Assembly (NCBI GenBank): GCA_964518875.1
Contig: CAZFHI010000017.1
Location: 1-46,374 of the forward strand
Reading direction: 5' to 3'
From: DTU024 sp964518875
Lineage (GTDB): Bacteria > Bacillota > Clostridia > Christensenellales > Aristaeellaceae
Length of the DNA stretch: 46,374 nt
This document shows, piece by piece, positions 26,457 to 34,785 of this stretch (positions are counted from its first letter, which is position 1; every line of letters begins with the position of its first letter). The translations under genes and the position numbers were made by a program. The notes under the pieces are model-generated. The model saw only the letters and a list, made by a program, of their open reading frames with translations. It made no database searches and was not told where the DNA came from.

Positions 26457-26485
26457 AGAATATCATAATCTGCATATTTTTTCAA
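26457..26485 (-). promoter_or_regulatory. Promoter of nadK-argR-recN
   Basis: On the minus strand TTGAAA (26480-26485) and TATTCT (26457-26462) are 17 bases apart. Transcription should start near 26450, only a few bases before the AAGGAG ribosome site at 26443-26448, which fixes the nadK start downstream. Confidence 0.65.
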
Positions 26486-26505
26486 TGGATTTTAATTTAT
26501 ATTCA

Positions 26506-28137
26506 TTATCTGTCCTGTACGCCTTTCCAGTATTCGGCAGGTTTTGGCTTGTATTTATCCACGCTTATCAGCGTTTCTTCTATTAAATCCCCGTTCTGAT
26601 ATTTTCTCAAATAGCTTGAAACAACATAGCCTTTTACCATTTTTTTCTTTTGTTTTGTTTCGTCTTTATATGTAACATATTTGCCCTCTTTATCCTGAAC
26701 ATATGTTATTTCATCTGTCGTAAGCTCTTCGTCAATAACGGATTTAAGTTTGTAAATAACTCCATCGCCTAAGGATTCGCCGTATATGCGCACCCTGCTT
26801 ATAAGGCTCTTTCTGCTGCTTCCCTGTACGACATGAGCTGTAATATAGATTGGCCCGGAAGTAGTGTTTTTAAATTTAAAGTCTATATTTCTGTCACGGC
26901 TTAAAAACACAGTTGCATCAAGCCCTTTTTCCGTATAATTTACAGGTGCAGAGTGTATATCCCTGTCGGTAACGGTAAGGCCGGATTTAAGCACAGCCTG
27001 ATACAGCGTTGTGCTGGACTGGCATACTCCGCCGCCCACACCCATTACCAAGTCTCCGCTAACCATTTCTTCAGCTTCATAAAAGCCTGCTTTTATTGTT
27101 CTCGGGCCTACAATTTTGTTAAAGCTGAATGATTCTCCCGGCTGCAAAATAGTGCCGTTTACTCTTGACAGGGAAACGCGTATGTTATTGTTTCTGTTTT
27201 CAATAGAATACTTGCTTATCGCTGTTGAAGCTTCAGCTCTTAAAGCAACTGTTTTTTCAACATCCGCTCTTGTTACTTTGGGCTGTATTATTTGAGGCTT
27301 TATTTCGTAGTTGCCGCCGCTTCCTGACGCGGCTAATTCAAGAATGTCCTGCTTTGCTTTTTCTACATCCAGCTGTACGCCAACCTGTTCATCGCGTATT
27401 AAAAACGGGTTTACGTCATCCGGACGAAATTGCACAAGCGCTGCATCCATAGGAGCCCTGTTTACGCTGTTTGCTATCTGCTGCAATATGGAATCAAGGT
27501 TCTTATCGCTGAACTCCTGCTTTGTAGTATACGCCTTGTACGGGTTATTCGTCCTTGAAATTATGGCTTCTTTGCGGGCAAACTCATCGCCTGTGTGCGT
27601 TAGCAGCCATGCTTCGTTAAGGTAAGGATAAAGCATGTTTGGGGAAAAATCTATTCCGAGCGTATAATAATTGAGATTATAAAATTCCCATCCATTATAT
27701 GTTATACCAAGCTGCCAACTTTGCATTCTTTCCTGCATTTTTGAGGATATAGTCTGCAATGCTTCATCAGGCGTAAGACCTGCGATTGGAACATCGTTTA
27801 TATAAATTTCAGGTCCATATACGTTTTCATATGGAGCAATTTCTTCTATGACTTTGTTTTTCCTTATTTGCTGCAGACCATATATAACAGCAGCAACTAT
27901 AGCTGCTGCTAAAAGTAAAAATATAATAAATTTTGAAAAAGGTTTTTTTCTCTTTGATCTTTGCGGCCTTTGGTTTCTTTTGTTTTGAGGCCTCATATCA
28001 GATACTAAACGCCTGTTTTTAGAAGAAGATGGACGGGCAGAATACATAGGACGGTTTGTATTCTGCCTATACGCAGGACGCTGATTAAACTGCGTATCGT
28101 TATTGCGCATAGTCATGTTAGGCGGTATGTCGTTCAT
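26506..28137 (-). CDS. VanW family membrane-anchored protein
   Basis: VanW-domain proteins are found near glycopeptide-resistance genes and widely in Clostridia; their biochemical role is unknown. The 543 aa begin with a disordered, Asn/Arg/Lys-rich cytoplasmic stretch (1-66) and one membrane helix (about 69-87). An extracellular part follows with a peptidoglycan-binding-like region (about 100-310) and the VanW domain (about 315-450: NGTILQPGESFSFN, GPRT, MGVGGGVCQSSTTLYQAVLKSG). A basic C-terminal tail with a G5-like beta segment ends it. The ATG overlaps the PHP gene's stop by 4 bases. No van resistance genes are present, so this is not evidence of vancomycin resistance. Confidence 0.85.
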   Translation of the reverse strand: MNDIPPNMTMRNNDTQFNQRPAYRQNTNRPMYSARPSSSKNRRLVSDMRPQNKRNQRPQRSKRKKPFSKFIIFLLLAAAIVAAVIYGLQQIRKNKVIEEIAPYENVYGPEIYINDVPIAGLTPDEALQTISSKMQERMQSWQLGITYNGWEFYNLNYYTLGIDFSPNMLYPYLNEAWLLTHTGDEFARKEAIISRTNNPYKAYTTKQEFSDKNLDSILQQIANSVNRAPMDAALVQFRPDDVNPFLIRDEQVGVQLDVEKAKQDILELAASGSGGNYEIKPQIIQPKVTRADVEKTVALRAEASTAISKYSIENRNNNIRVSLSRVNGTILQPGESFSFNKIVGPRTIKAGFYEAEEMVSGDLVMGVGGGVCQSSTTLYQAVLKSGLTVTDRDIHSAPVNYTEKGLDATVFLSRDRNIDFKFKNTTSGPIYITAHVVQGSSRKSLISRVRIYGESLGDGVIYKLKSVIDEELTTDEITYVQDKEGKYVTYKDETKQKKKMVKGYVVSSYLRKYQNGDLIEETLISVDKYKPKPAEYWKGVQDR

Positions 28138-28994
28138 GCAAGCGTCTCCTCTTTAATAAACTGCAGCAAAGTATCGGTATCTTGTTTTGAATGCACCCAT
28201 AGCGTCAGCATCTGACCAAGGTCTGCATGCTTTTTGCTTGTGTTTGGAAAATCATGAAAATCGCTGCCGGCTGAAACAAGCATGTCATTTTTTTTAGCGA
28301 TTATATTAAATAATTCATTTTCAGAAAGGCTGTGCGCCGGGTGAAAGGCCTCTATACCTTCTAAACCCGCTTTCTTCCATGATAAAATAACCTGCGCAAG
28401 CCTGTCTTTTGGAAGCTTAATTAAACCAGGATGCGCTAAAACCGGAAGCGCTTTTATGCTTTTAATAAACTCTATGCCTTCCGTTGCGGAAGGTTTTTTG
28501 TAGTTCACATACGCTGGTTTTCCTTCATTAAGGTATTTGTTAAAAGCCTCGTCGCTACTTTTAACATATCCTTTTCTAACCATGGCTCTTGCAATATGCA
28601 CTCTGTTAACATTATCAAGAGAATTAATGTTAAGATCTTCTAAAGCAACAGGCATGCTGAGCTGTCCTAATTTGGAAAGTATGCCGTATAGCCTGTTTTT
28701 CTTTCCCTCGCGATACTTTTTAAGAAAATCAACTAGTTTTTTATCTTCAGGGTTCACGCCAAAAGCTAATATGTGAACTATTGAATTGTATTCTCTGCAG
28801 CTTAATTCAAGCCCTGGTATAAAAAACATATCAAGGCTTTTTGCAATGCGGCTGGATTCCTCTAAAGCCGCAACCGTATCATGATCCGTTATGGCTAATC
28901 CGTCTAATCCTAATGACTTAGCTCTGCTGAAAACAGCAAAAGGAGAAAGAAGACCGTCAGAAGAATTTGTATGCACATGGAAGTCTATTTTCAT
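28134..28994 (-). CDS. PHP domain phosphoesterase
   Basis: Metal-dependent phosphoesterase of the PHP (polymerase and histidinol phosphatase) family, resembling YciV/Rnm-type enzymes that act on 3',5'-nucleotides or RNA 5' ends. The 286 aa start with FHVHTNSSDG, then ITDHDTV, GLELSC and AHPG, and end with AGSDFHDF, which together supply the metal-ligand His and Asp residues. It sits 24 bases after ftsH and overlaps the vanW gene by 4 bases. The function could be nuclease or nucleotide phosphatase; family assignment is firm. Confidence 0.87.
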   Translation of the reverse strand: MKIDFHVHTNSSDGLLSPFAVFSRAKSLGLDGLAITDHDTVAALEESSRIAKSLDMFFIPGLELSCREYNSIVHILAFGVNPEDKKLVDFLKKYREGKKNRLYGILSKLGQLSMPVALEDLNINSLDNVNRVHIARAMVRKGYVKSSDEAFNKYLNEGKPAYVNYKKPSATEGIEFIKSIKALPVLAHPGLIKLPKDRLAQVILSWKKAGLEGIEAFHPAHSLSENELFNIIAKKNDMLVSAGSDFHDFPNTSKKHADLGQMLTLWVHSKQDTDTLLQFIKEETLA

Positions 28995-29018
28995 AATACA
29001 GTCCCCTTTCTCTATAAG

Positions 29019-30911
29019 TTAAGCCTGTTCCGGCAGCGTATCCTGCGTATTATTATTACGGTTTATAAACTCCAGGAATTCTTCGCGATTGATAGTTTCT
29101 TTTTCTATTAAAAGCTTTGCTAAGCCTTCCAAATCTTCAATATGAGTTTGCAGCGTGTCCATGGCTGTCTTATAGCATTCGCTCAGAGTTTTCGAAATTT
29201 CTCTGTCTATTTTGGCAGCTGTTTCTTCGCTGAACTCACGGCTCTGTCCAAATTCCATACCAACGAACACTTCCTGGTCGCTGCCAAGATAAACGGTTCC
29301 CATTTCATCATCCATACCAAGTTTTGTAACCATCTGTCTTACTATGTCAGTCGCTCTTTTAAGGTCGGACTGGGCTCCCGTATATATATCCTTTTCTATA
29401 AGCTTATTTGCTGCATGGCCGCCCAATGCCATGGATACAAGCTGCAAAAGTCTGCTGCGGCTTTGCATATCAAACTCTTTTTCCGGCAGAGAAAGCGTAA
29501 ACCCTCCCGCCTGGCCTCTTGGAACAATCGTTACAGTATGCACCTCGTCGCAAAGCGGAAGATAATGTCCGACTATGGCGTGACCGGCTTCGTGGTAGGC
29601 AACGATACGCTTGTCCTCAGCAAGCACTTTATGGCTTTTCTTTTCAGGGCCCATCTGTACGCGCTCGACCGCTTCAATAAGCTCTTCCTGTGTTATTTGC
29701 TTATGCTTTTTTCTTGCGGCAAGTATTGCGCTTTCGTTCATTATGTTTTCAAGATCGGCGCCTGTTGAAAAAGGCGTGCGTTTTGCTATGTTTTCAAGAT
29801 TTACATTATCTGCAAGAGGTTTACCTTTTGAATGAACCTTAAGTATAGCCACTCTGCCGTCTATATCAGGATAGTTTACTGTTACCTGCCTGTCAAAACG
29901 GCCAGGACGCAAAAGAGCTGGATCTAATATATCTCGCCTGTTTGTAGCCGCCATAACTATAACGCCTTCGTTCGTAGAGAAACCGTCCATTTCAACAAGC
30001 AGCTGGTTTAACGTCTGTTCTCTTTCATCATGTCCGCCGCCAAGGCCGGCGCCTCTGTGGCGCCCCACAGCGTCTATTTCGTCTATAAACACAATGCTTG
30101 GAGATGTGCGCTTGGCCTGGCTGAATAAGTCCCTTACACGGCTTGCGCCGACGCCTACAAACATTTCAACAAAGTCAGAACCGCTTATTGAATAAAACGG
30201 CACCTTTGCTTCGCCTGCCACCGCCTTTGCAAGCAGAGTTTTTCCTGTTCCCGGAGGTCCTACAAGCAAAACGCCTTTAGGTATGCGGGCGCCCAAGTCT
30301 ATATATTTCTTCGGGCTTTTAAGGAAATCCACTATTTCTTCAAGCTCGCGTTTTTCTTCCTCTGCGCCCGCTACGTCCGCAAACGTTATCTTGTTTTTGC
30401 TCGGATCAGCAAGATTAGCCTGGCTTTTCCCAAAGTTAAGGACTTTGCCGCCGCCGCTTTGCTGCTTAAGCATAAAGTACCAGAAACCGAAAATAAGTAA
30501 AACCGGCACTATAAACGGCAGTAATTCAATATACCACGGCGTTTCAATGGGAGGAAGATAATCTATCTTAAAATTAAGATCATCTATGCTTACAGTATCA
30601 ACCGAAATTCCTTCTTTGTTGGCTTGCATGGTAAGCACAGTATCGTAAAAGTCCGGCCCTATAGTCGTTTCAAAGTCGAACCTTTCAGGATAATCTCTTA
30701 AAGCTATTATGCTTATTTTATTTCTTCCAACCAGACGGTTTCCGCGTATGGAAACGCGATCCACATCGTCATTTTTTATCTTTTCCAATAATTGCGGATA
30801 GCTTATTTTGTTAACAGGCGCACTCATGCTGTCTGATATAATGACCGCCAACAAAATAAAAGCAAGAATCATTATTATATAGCTAAATGCCCCGCGGCGA
30901 GAATTACGCAA
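29019..30911 (-). CDS. ftsH: ATP-dependent zinc metalloprotease FtsH
   Basis: Membrane-bound AAA+ protease that degrades misfolded and regulatory proteins. The 630 aa have two membrane helices (about 8-26 and 128-147) flanking an external domain. The AAA module carries Walker A GPPGTGKT (218-225), Walker B VFIDEID (about 274-280) and the pore motif FVGVG; the zinc site is HEAGH (440-444). The start is TTG at 30909-30911, 9 bases after AGGAGG. It has its own promoter after hpt, and tilS-hpt-ftsH is the standard Gram-positive order. Confidence 0.96.
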   Translation of the reverse strand: MRNSRRGAFSYIIMILAFILLAVIISDSMSAPVNKISYPQLLEKIKNDDVDRVSIRGNRLVGRNKISIIALRDYPERFDFETTIGPDFYDTVLTMQANKEGISVDTVSIDDLNFKIDYLPPIETPWYIELLPFIVPVLLIFGFWYFMLKQQSGGGKVLNFGKSQANLADPSKNKITFADVAGAEEEKRELEEIVDFLKSPKKYIDLGARIPKGVLLVGPPGTGKTLLAKAVAGEAKVPFYSISGSDFVEMFVGVGASRVRDLFSQAKRTSPSIVFIDEIDAVGRHRGAGLGGGHDEREQTLNQLLVEMDGFSTNEGVIVMAATNRRDILDPALLRPGRFDRQVTVNYPDIDGRVAILKVHSKGKPLADNVNLENIAKRTPFSTGADLENIMNESAILAARKKHKQITQEELIEAVERVQMGPEKKSHKVLAEDKRIVAYHEAGHAIVGHYLPLCDEVHTVTIVPRGQAGGFTLSLPEKEFDMQSRSRLLQLVSMALGGHAANKLIEKDIYTGAQSDLKRATDIVRQMVTKLGMDDEMGTVYLGSDQEVFVGMEFGQSREFSEETAAKIDREISKTLSECYKTAMDTLQTHIEDLEGLAKLLIEKETINREEFLEFINRNNNTQDTLPEQA

Positions 30912-30942
30912 ATTACTAAACCTCCTTAAGCGATTCCTGTTA

Positions 30943-30972
30943 AGTATACCACGCAGATCAAATGTTATGCAA
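30943..30972 (-). promoter_or_regulatory. Promoter of ftsH
   Basis: On the minus strand TTGCAT (30967-30972) and TATACT (30943-30948) are 18 bases apart, in the 66-base gap between hpt and ftsH. Confidence 0.65.
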
Positions 30973-30977
30973 TATTT

Positions 30978-31535
30978 CTAATTTGCTTCATATATTTCTC
31001 TTTTAAGAACACCAATAGAAGACAAATTGCGGTATTTTTCGTTATAATCAAGGCCGTAGCCTACCACAAATTCGTTAGGGACTGAAAAGCCCTTATAGTC
31101 TATACTAAGCTCCGTCTGCCTTCTTGCAGGCTTATCTAAAAGCGCCGCTATTTTTATGGAAGCTACGCCTCTTTGTTCAAGCGTACTTTTTATGTAGGAA
31201 AGCGTTAGTCCGCTGTCTATAATATCTTCAACTATTATCACGTCTTTGCCTGTAACGCTGTTATCCAGATCCTTTAGTATCCTTACAACGCCGGAAGTCT
31301 GCGTACTGCTGCCATAGCTTGAAATGGCCATAAAATCAATTGTTATAGGAAGATTTACTGCTCGTATAAGGTCAGTAAAGAAAACGGAAGCGCCCTTTAA
31401 TATGCATATCATAACAGGGGTTTTACCGTTATAATCCTCTGTGATTTTTTTCCCTATTTTTTTTACAGCGGCTGAAATTTCGTCTTCGTCAAATAAAATA
31501 TGATCGATGTCTTTTAATAAAATTTCCTGTTTCAT
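30978..31535 (-). CDS. hpt: Hypoxanthine phosphoribosyltransferase
   Basis: Purine salvage enzyme making IMP or GMP from hypoxanthine or guanine and PRPP. The 185 aa show the PRPP loop VIIVEDIIDSGLTL (about 98-111), the VCILKGASVFFTDL-type segment near the N-terminus and the C-terminal VVGYGLDYNEKYRNL. The ATG overlaps the tilS stop by 4 bases, so translation is coupled. Confidence 0.95.
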   Translation of the reverse strand: MKQEILLKDIDHILFDEDEISAAVKKIGKKITEDYNGKTPVMICILKGASVFFTDLIRAVNLPITIDFMAISSYGSSTQTSGVVRILKDLDNSVTGKDVIIVEDIIDSGLTLSYIKSTLEQRGVASIKIAALLDKPARRQTELSIDYKGFSVPNEFVVGYGLDYNEKYRNLSSIGVLKREIYEAN

Positions 31536-32881
31536 TTGCTTTCTTTCTCCTTATTATAATTTTTTCCGTCTGGCAGCGTTGATTCGTACCTGAGAAAAAT
31601 TTTACCGGCAGAATTGTCTTTTACCGCCGCTTTTTGAGAAATGCCATATCCTATTACCCACAGCACTTCGCTTCCTTTTGCAAGCACAGGCCAGAAATTT
31701 CTAAATGGTCTGTCAATTTTTTTGTCTATCATATACTGCTTCAGAGATTGGCTTCCGTTTGCTCCAAAAGGCTTTATTATATCGCCTTTCTTTCTGAAGC
31801 GAAGGCTTGCGCCTTCCAGCGCATTCTCATCAAACGCCTGTTCAAATACTCCGTCGCCTAAGTCGCCTTTAAACTCATGCCTTGTGATTATTCCATCACA
31901 TCGCAATTCATGATCAAAGCCGTCCGTTATAAAATGCACCCTTTTTTCTGTTATATATATATAGCTATGGCCTTCAGCGTTAACCTTTATGTTGTTTTTT
32001 TCAGAATATATAGATTCAAGCAGTCTTTGAGTCTGTTCAAAGTTTAGTTCTTCGTGCGTAACTTTTTTATAAAAGCCGCGCAAAATGTAGCGTCTTATCG
32101 CTAAATGCTGATTATTAAAATTTTCTCTTAAAAACCAGTTTGTTTTATCAAACGAAAATGCATTGTTTGTTATCCAGCTTTCAGATGCTGCGTTTAAGCA
32201 GTCGTTTTCTGCCGCTAATATTTCCGCGCATCTTGCTATGCTGTCTGCCGATTTGGGATATATCGTCCGCATTACCGGCATAAGCTTTCTTCTTATGGCG
32301 TTTCTTGTAAAGTCCGTATTAAAGTTAGTTTCGTCCGTACAAAAAGTTATTTTCTTCTGCTCTAAAAGCAAAAGTATGTCTTCTTTATGTATGCTCAGCA
32401 TAGGACGCCAAAGAAAATTCTGCCGTTCCTTTATTCCTGACAAGCCGTCGCTTCCGCAGCCATACATTAAATGCATAAGCACGGTTTCAGCCTGGTCTTC
32501 AAGATGGTGAGCCGTTGCAATAACATCAAGGAAGTTTTCCACGCGAACAGACTCCAGAGCAGCATACCTTTTTTCTCTTGCTTTTGCTTCTATATTCGAC
32601 TTGCCATCTATTTTTATGTTTTTTTGTATATATGGAACCGAAAGCTTTTCACAAAGCTCTTTTACAAACTGTGCATCTCTATCTGCGGTTTCCCTCAAGC
32701 CATGGTGTACATGGCAGCAGAAAAGGCTTACGCCTTCATTTTTTCTAATCTCTGTAAGCAAAAGAAGCATCGCAACTGAATCTGCGCCGCCTGAAACAGC
32801 GGCTAAGATACCCTTTGGCTTGCCGCATCTTGCATAAGAACATTCTACAACTGCATACAGTTTCTCAAAAAAGCAATCCAT
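31532..32881 (-). CDS. tilS: tRNA(Ile)-lysidine synthase
   Basis: Modifies the wobble C34 of tRNA-Ile(CAU) to lysidine with ATP, making it read AUA; essential in most bacteria. The 449 aa have the P-loop AVSGGADSVAML (about 28-39), HVHHGLRETADRDA, ATAHHLEDQAETVLM, and a C-terminal TilS substrate-binding domain. The ATG at 32881 has no ribosome site, and the promoter's -10 box ends 8 bases before it, so the mRNA appears leaderless or nearly so. It is first of tilS-hpt, with ftsH downstream. Confidence 0.94.
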   Translation of the reverse strand: MDCFFEKLYAVVECSYARCGKPKGILAAVSGGADSVAMLLLLTEIRKNEGVSLFCCHVHHGLRETADRDAQFVKELCEKLSVPYIQKNIKIDGKSNIEAKAREKRYAALESVRVENFLDVIATAHHLEDQAETVLMHLMYGCGSDGLSGIKERQNFLWRPMLSIHKEDILLLLEQKKITFCTDETNFNTDFTRNAIRRKLMPVMRTIYPKSADSIARCAEILAAENDCLNAASESWITNNAFSFDKTNWFLRENFNNQHLAIRRYILRGFYKKVTHEELNFEQTQRLLESIYSEKNNIKVNAEGHSYIYITEKRVHFITDGFDHELRCDGIITRHEFKGDLGDGVFEQAFDENALEGASLRFRKKGDIIKPFGANGSQSLKQYMIDKKIDRPFRNFWPVLAKGSEVLWVIGYGISQKAAVKDNSAGKIFLRYESTLPDGKNYNKEKESK

Positions 32882-32889
32882 ACCGTGCT

Positions 32890-32918
32890 ATTCTAACGAA
32901 ATCAGCTTAATCTTGCAA
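32890..32918 (-). promoter_or_regulatory. Promoter of tilS-hpt, start of transcription at or near the ATG
   Basis: On the minus strand TTGCAA (32913-32918) and TAGAAT (32890-32895) are 17 bases apart. Only eight bases separate the -10 box from the ATG, so transcription should begin within a base or two of the start codon. Confidence 0.65.
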
Positions 32919-32990
32919 GCAAAATACCTATTATTTTAAAGTGCATAACAAAAAATGCATATATTGTTCATAACCGTATATCAGCGAGCG

Positions 32991-33019
32991 TTGCAAGGCT
33001 CCATTGTCTATGATAATAT
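32991..33019 (+). promoter_or_regulatory. Promoter of the rhomboid-like gene
   Basis: TTGCAA (32991-32996) and TAATAT (33014-33019) are 17 bases apart. AGGAGG at 33034-33039 and ATG at 33048 follow. It is divergent from the tilS promoter. Confidence 0.65.
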
Positions 33020-33047
33020 TATGTAATCAAGGCAGGAGGTTGTTTTA

Positions 33048-33695
33048 ATGAAATGGGTTAATAAGCTTGAGCGCAGTTTATATAAGTACAATATAAAGCC
33101 ATTTTTTAAATATATAGTCATTTCAATGGGAGCAGTATATATACTTAACTTGTTTTTCCCTACGCTTTTTTTGCCTTACCAGTTAGCGCTTGTAACGGAC
33201 AAGGTTTTGTCTGGAGAAATATGGCGCCTTTTAACATTTCTTATAATGCCGGTTCTTGGCAATCCTTTTGCTACATTATTGTCTCTTTACTTTTACTATT
33301 TTATAGGCACTACTTTAGAAAGCCGTTGGGGCGCAAGACGCTTCCTGATCTATTATTTACTTGGGGCAATTGGTACAATAATAGGCGCTTTTATAACCGG
33401 ATACGCTCCAAACACATATCTTAATATGTCCCTGTTCTTTGCTTTCGCAATAGAGTTCCCGGACTTTCAAATACTTTTATTTTTCTTATTCCCGATAAAA
33501 ATGAAATGGCTTGCGCTAATAGACGCCCTGTTTTTTATCGCATCCTTTATATACCAGCCGTTTACAGATAAAATAGCAATATTGTTCAGCCTTTTAAATT
33601 TGTTTTTGTTTTTTGGCGGAGATATTTACAACCAAATACGCAATGAAATCTACCAATATAAAAGGCGAAAAGCATTTAAAGATCAATTTAAATAG
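33048..33695 (+). CDS. Rhomboid-like membrane protein without catalytic residues
   Basis: The 215 aa have about six hydrophobic helices and the rhomboid-fold landmarks SGEIWRLLTFLI after helix 1 and LESRWGARRFLIYYLLGAIGTIIGA. The catalytic helix, which in active rhomboids carries GxSG, reads NTYLNMSLFFAFAIEF. No matching His is evident in the last helix. It therefore resembles derlin-like or iRhom-type pseudoproteases that bind rather than cut membrane proteins; a role is not assigned. AGGAGG precedes the ATG by 8 bases. It is a single-gene plus-strand unit between two large minus-strand blocks, and its last codons form part of a hairpin. Confidence 0.78.
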   Translation: MKWVNKLERSLYKYNIKPFFKYIVISMGAVYILNLFFPTLFLPYQLALVTDKVLSGEIWRLLTFLIMPVLGNPFATLLSLYFYYFIGTTLESRWGARRFLIYYLLGAIGTIIGAFITGYAPNTYLNMSLFFAFAIEFPDFQILLFFLFPIKMKWLALIDALFFIASFIYQPFTDKIAILFSLLNLFLFFGGDIYNQIRNEIYQYKRRKAFKDQFK

Positions 33696-33704
33696 CTCTT
33701 CGCC
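33664..33704. terminator. Bidirectional hairpin terminator (rnpB and rhomboid-like gene)
   Basis: GGCGAA (33664-33669) pairs with TTCGCC (33699-33704), extended by AGC/GCT and a TTTAAA/TTTAAA inner stem. On the minus strand it is followed by TTTTATA and lies 15 bases past the RNase P RNA 3' end; this is the better fit. On the plus strand it overlaps the last ten codons of the rhomboid-like gene. Confidence 0.65.
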
Positions 33705-33718
33705 AAAATTACAAAATT

Positions 33719-34040
33719 GAGCGTGGCAGTAAGCCGAGTTCTGTCGAGAACGGTCATCTGTCTTAGCATATTGTTGCCAATATGCTTAAGCGATTATCGG
33801 AAGCTTGTCGGGCAAACTACGCTCCCTGTCATCTTGCACCGGGTGGGGTTTACAGGACGGACAAGTCGCCATGCCGCCGGTACGCTCTTACCGTACCTTT
33901 CCACCCTTACCGAAATTTATTCGGCGGTATATTTCTGTTGCACTATCCTTGGAGTCGCCTCCACCAGACGTTATCTGGCACCCTGCCCTGCGGTGCTCGG
34001 ACTTTCCTCACGCATCGCGTGCGACCGTTAAGCCACCTCA
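33719..34040 (-). ncRNA. rnpB: RNase P RNA (bacterial type A-like)
   Basis: Catalytic RNA that removes tRNA 5' leaders. On the minus strand the conserved GAGGAAAGTCCGAGC (P4 region) and AGGGTGCCA follow about 20 bases after the start. GGGTGGAAAGGT, GCAAGATGACAGG and the 3' segment CAGAACTCGGCTTACTG complete the pattern. Terminal GAGGTGGC and GCCACGCTC pair as helix P1, fixing the ends to within a few bases. It starts about 6 bases after the stop codon of the zinc-ribbon gene, so it is processed from the operon or driven by a promoter inside that gene (GATAAT at 34054-34059, weak -35). Confidence 0.95.
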
Positions 34041-34046
34041 ATATTG

Positions 34047-34754
34047 TTACAAAATTATCATTCTGCCGCAGGTTTCACATTCTACATACTTGCCTGATTG
34101 TATATCATGCAGTACAGATGATGGGAAAGACATGTTACAGCCTCCGCAGCGGCTTCCGTCTACAAGCTTTGCCATAGGAGGCACGCTGTGCTTTTTAATT
34201 TCGTTATAGCGCTGCATCTCCTCCTTGCTGTCCACAAGCTTTGCTTTTTCTTCTGCAACAGCGCGCAGCTGCTTAAGCTTTTTTGAGTTATTTTGGTATT
34301 CTACATTGTATTCTTCGCGAAGCGCGTCAAACTCAAGCTTGATTTTAACTGCAGAGCGCTTTATATCCCTCTGCTTTTTTTCTCTTTCAGAGGCTTCTTC
34401 GCGGATTTTTTTTGTTTCCGACTCAAAAGAATTTATATCATTAACCAGTTTTTCAACTTCCCTAATATATTCCTTAGCGGCTGCGCTGTCATGAGCCGGC
34501 TGCTTTTGTATTTTTTCCTGAAGCTGCTTAAGCTGGTCGTCGTTTAAAGACAGAGCATCGCTTATAATATCCAATCTGTCTATCATTGCAGCGACCTCAT
34601 TTTCAAGCGTATGCAAAAACTCCTGCTGTTTTTTTATATTATCCCGCAGTTTTAACAACTTAAGCCTTTGAGGTGAACGGGCTATTTCTTTTTTTACATT
34701 ATCTGCGGCAACGTCCGCCTGCTGATAATCCCATAAAAGTTCCATTTGATTCAA
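34047..34754 (-). CDS. Coiled-coil protein with C-terminal C4 zinc ribbon
   Basis: The 235 aa are almost entirely charged coiled coil (about 15-175), followed by a zinc ribbon with CGGC and CETCG knuckles near the C-terminus. This is the conserved family that follows nif3-like genes in many bacteria; a nucleic-acid or ribosome-linked role has been suggested, but I assign none. I chose TTG at 34752-34754, 8 bases after AGGAGG, rather than a TTG nine codons upstream. It is the last protein gene of the block, followed at once by rnpB. Confidence 0.8.
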   Translation of the reverse strand: MNQMELLWDYQQADVAADNVKKEIARSPQRLKLLKLRDNIKKQQEFLHTLENEVAAMIDRLDIISDALSLNDDQLKQLQEKIQKQPAHDSAAAKEYIREVEKLVNDINSFESETKKIREEASEREKKQRDIKRSAVKIKLEFDALREEYNVEYQNNSKKLKQLRAVAEEKAKLVDSKEEMQRYNEIKKHSVPPMAKLVDGSRCGGCNMSFPSSVLHDIQSGKYVECETCGRMIIL

Positions 34755-34785
34755 AGTATCATCCTCCTGACGGGAAGCCAAGCTT

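Noticed and set aside
26506..28137. VanW-type gene as a vancomycin-resistance marker
   Set aside because: The VanW domain alone is common in Clostridia and there are no vanA/B, vanH, vanX, vanR or vanS genes.
29142..29768. 208-aa plus-strand frame
   Set aside because: Antisense to the FtsH protease domain, rich in Cys, Phe and Ser as expected from reverse frames; no start signal.
33717..34209. Three overlapping plus-strand frames of 104-134 aa
   Set aside because: They run antisense through the RNase P RNA gene, share no protein-like features and have no ribosome sites.
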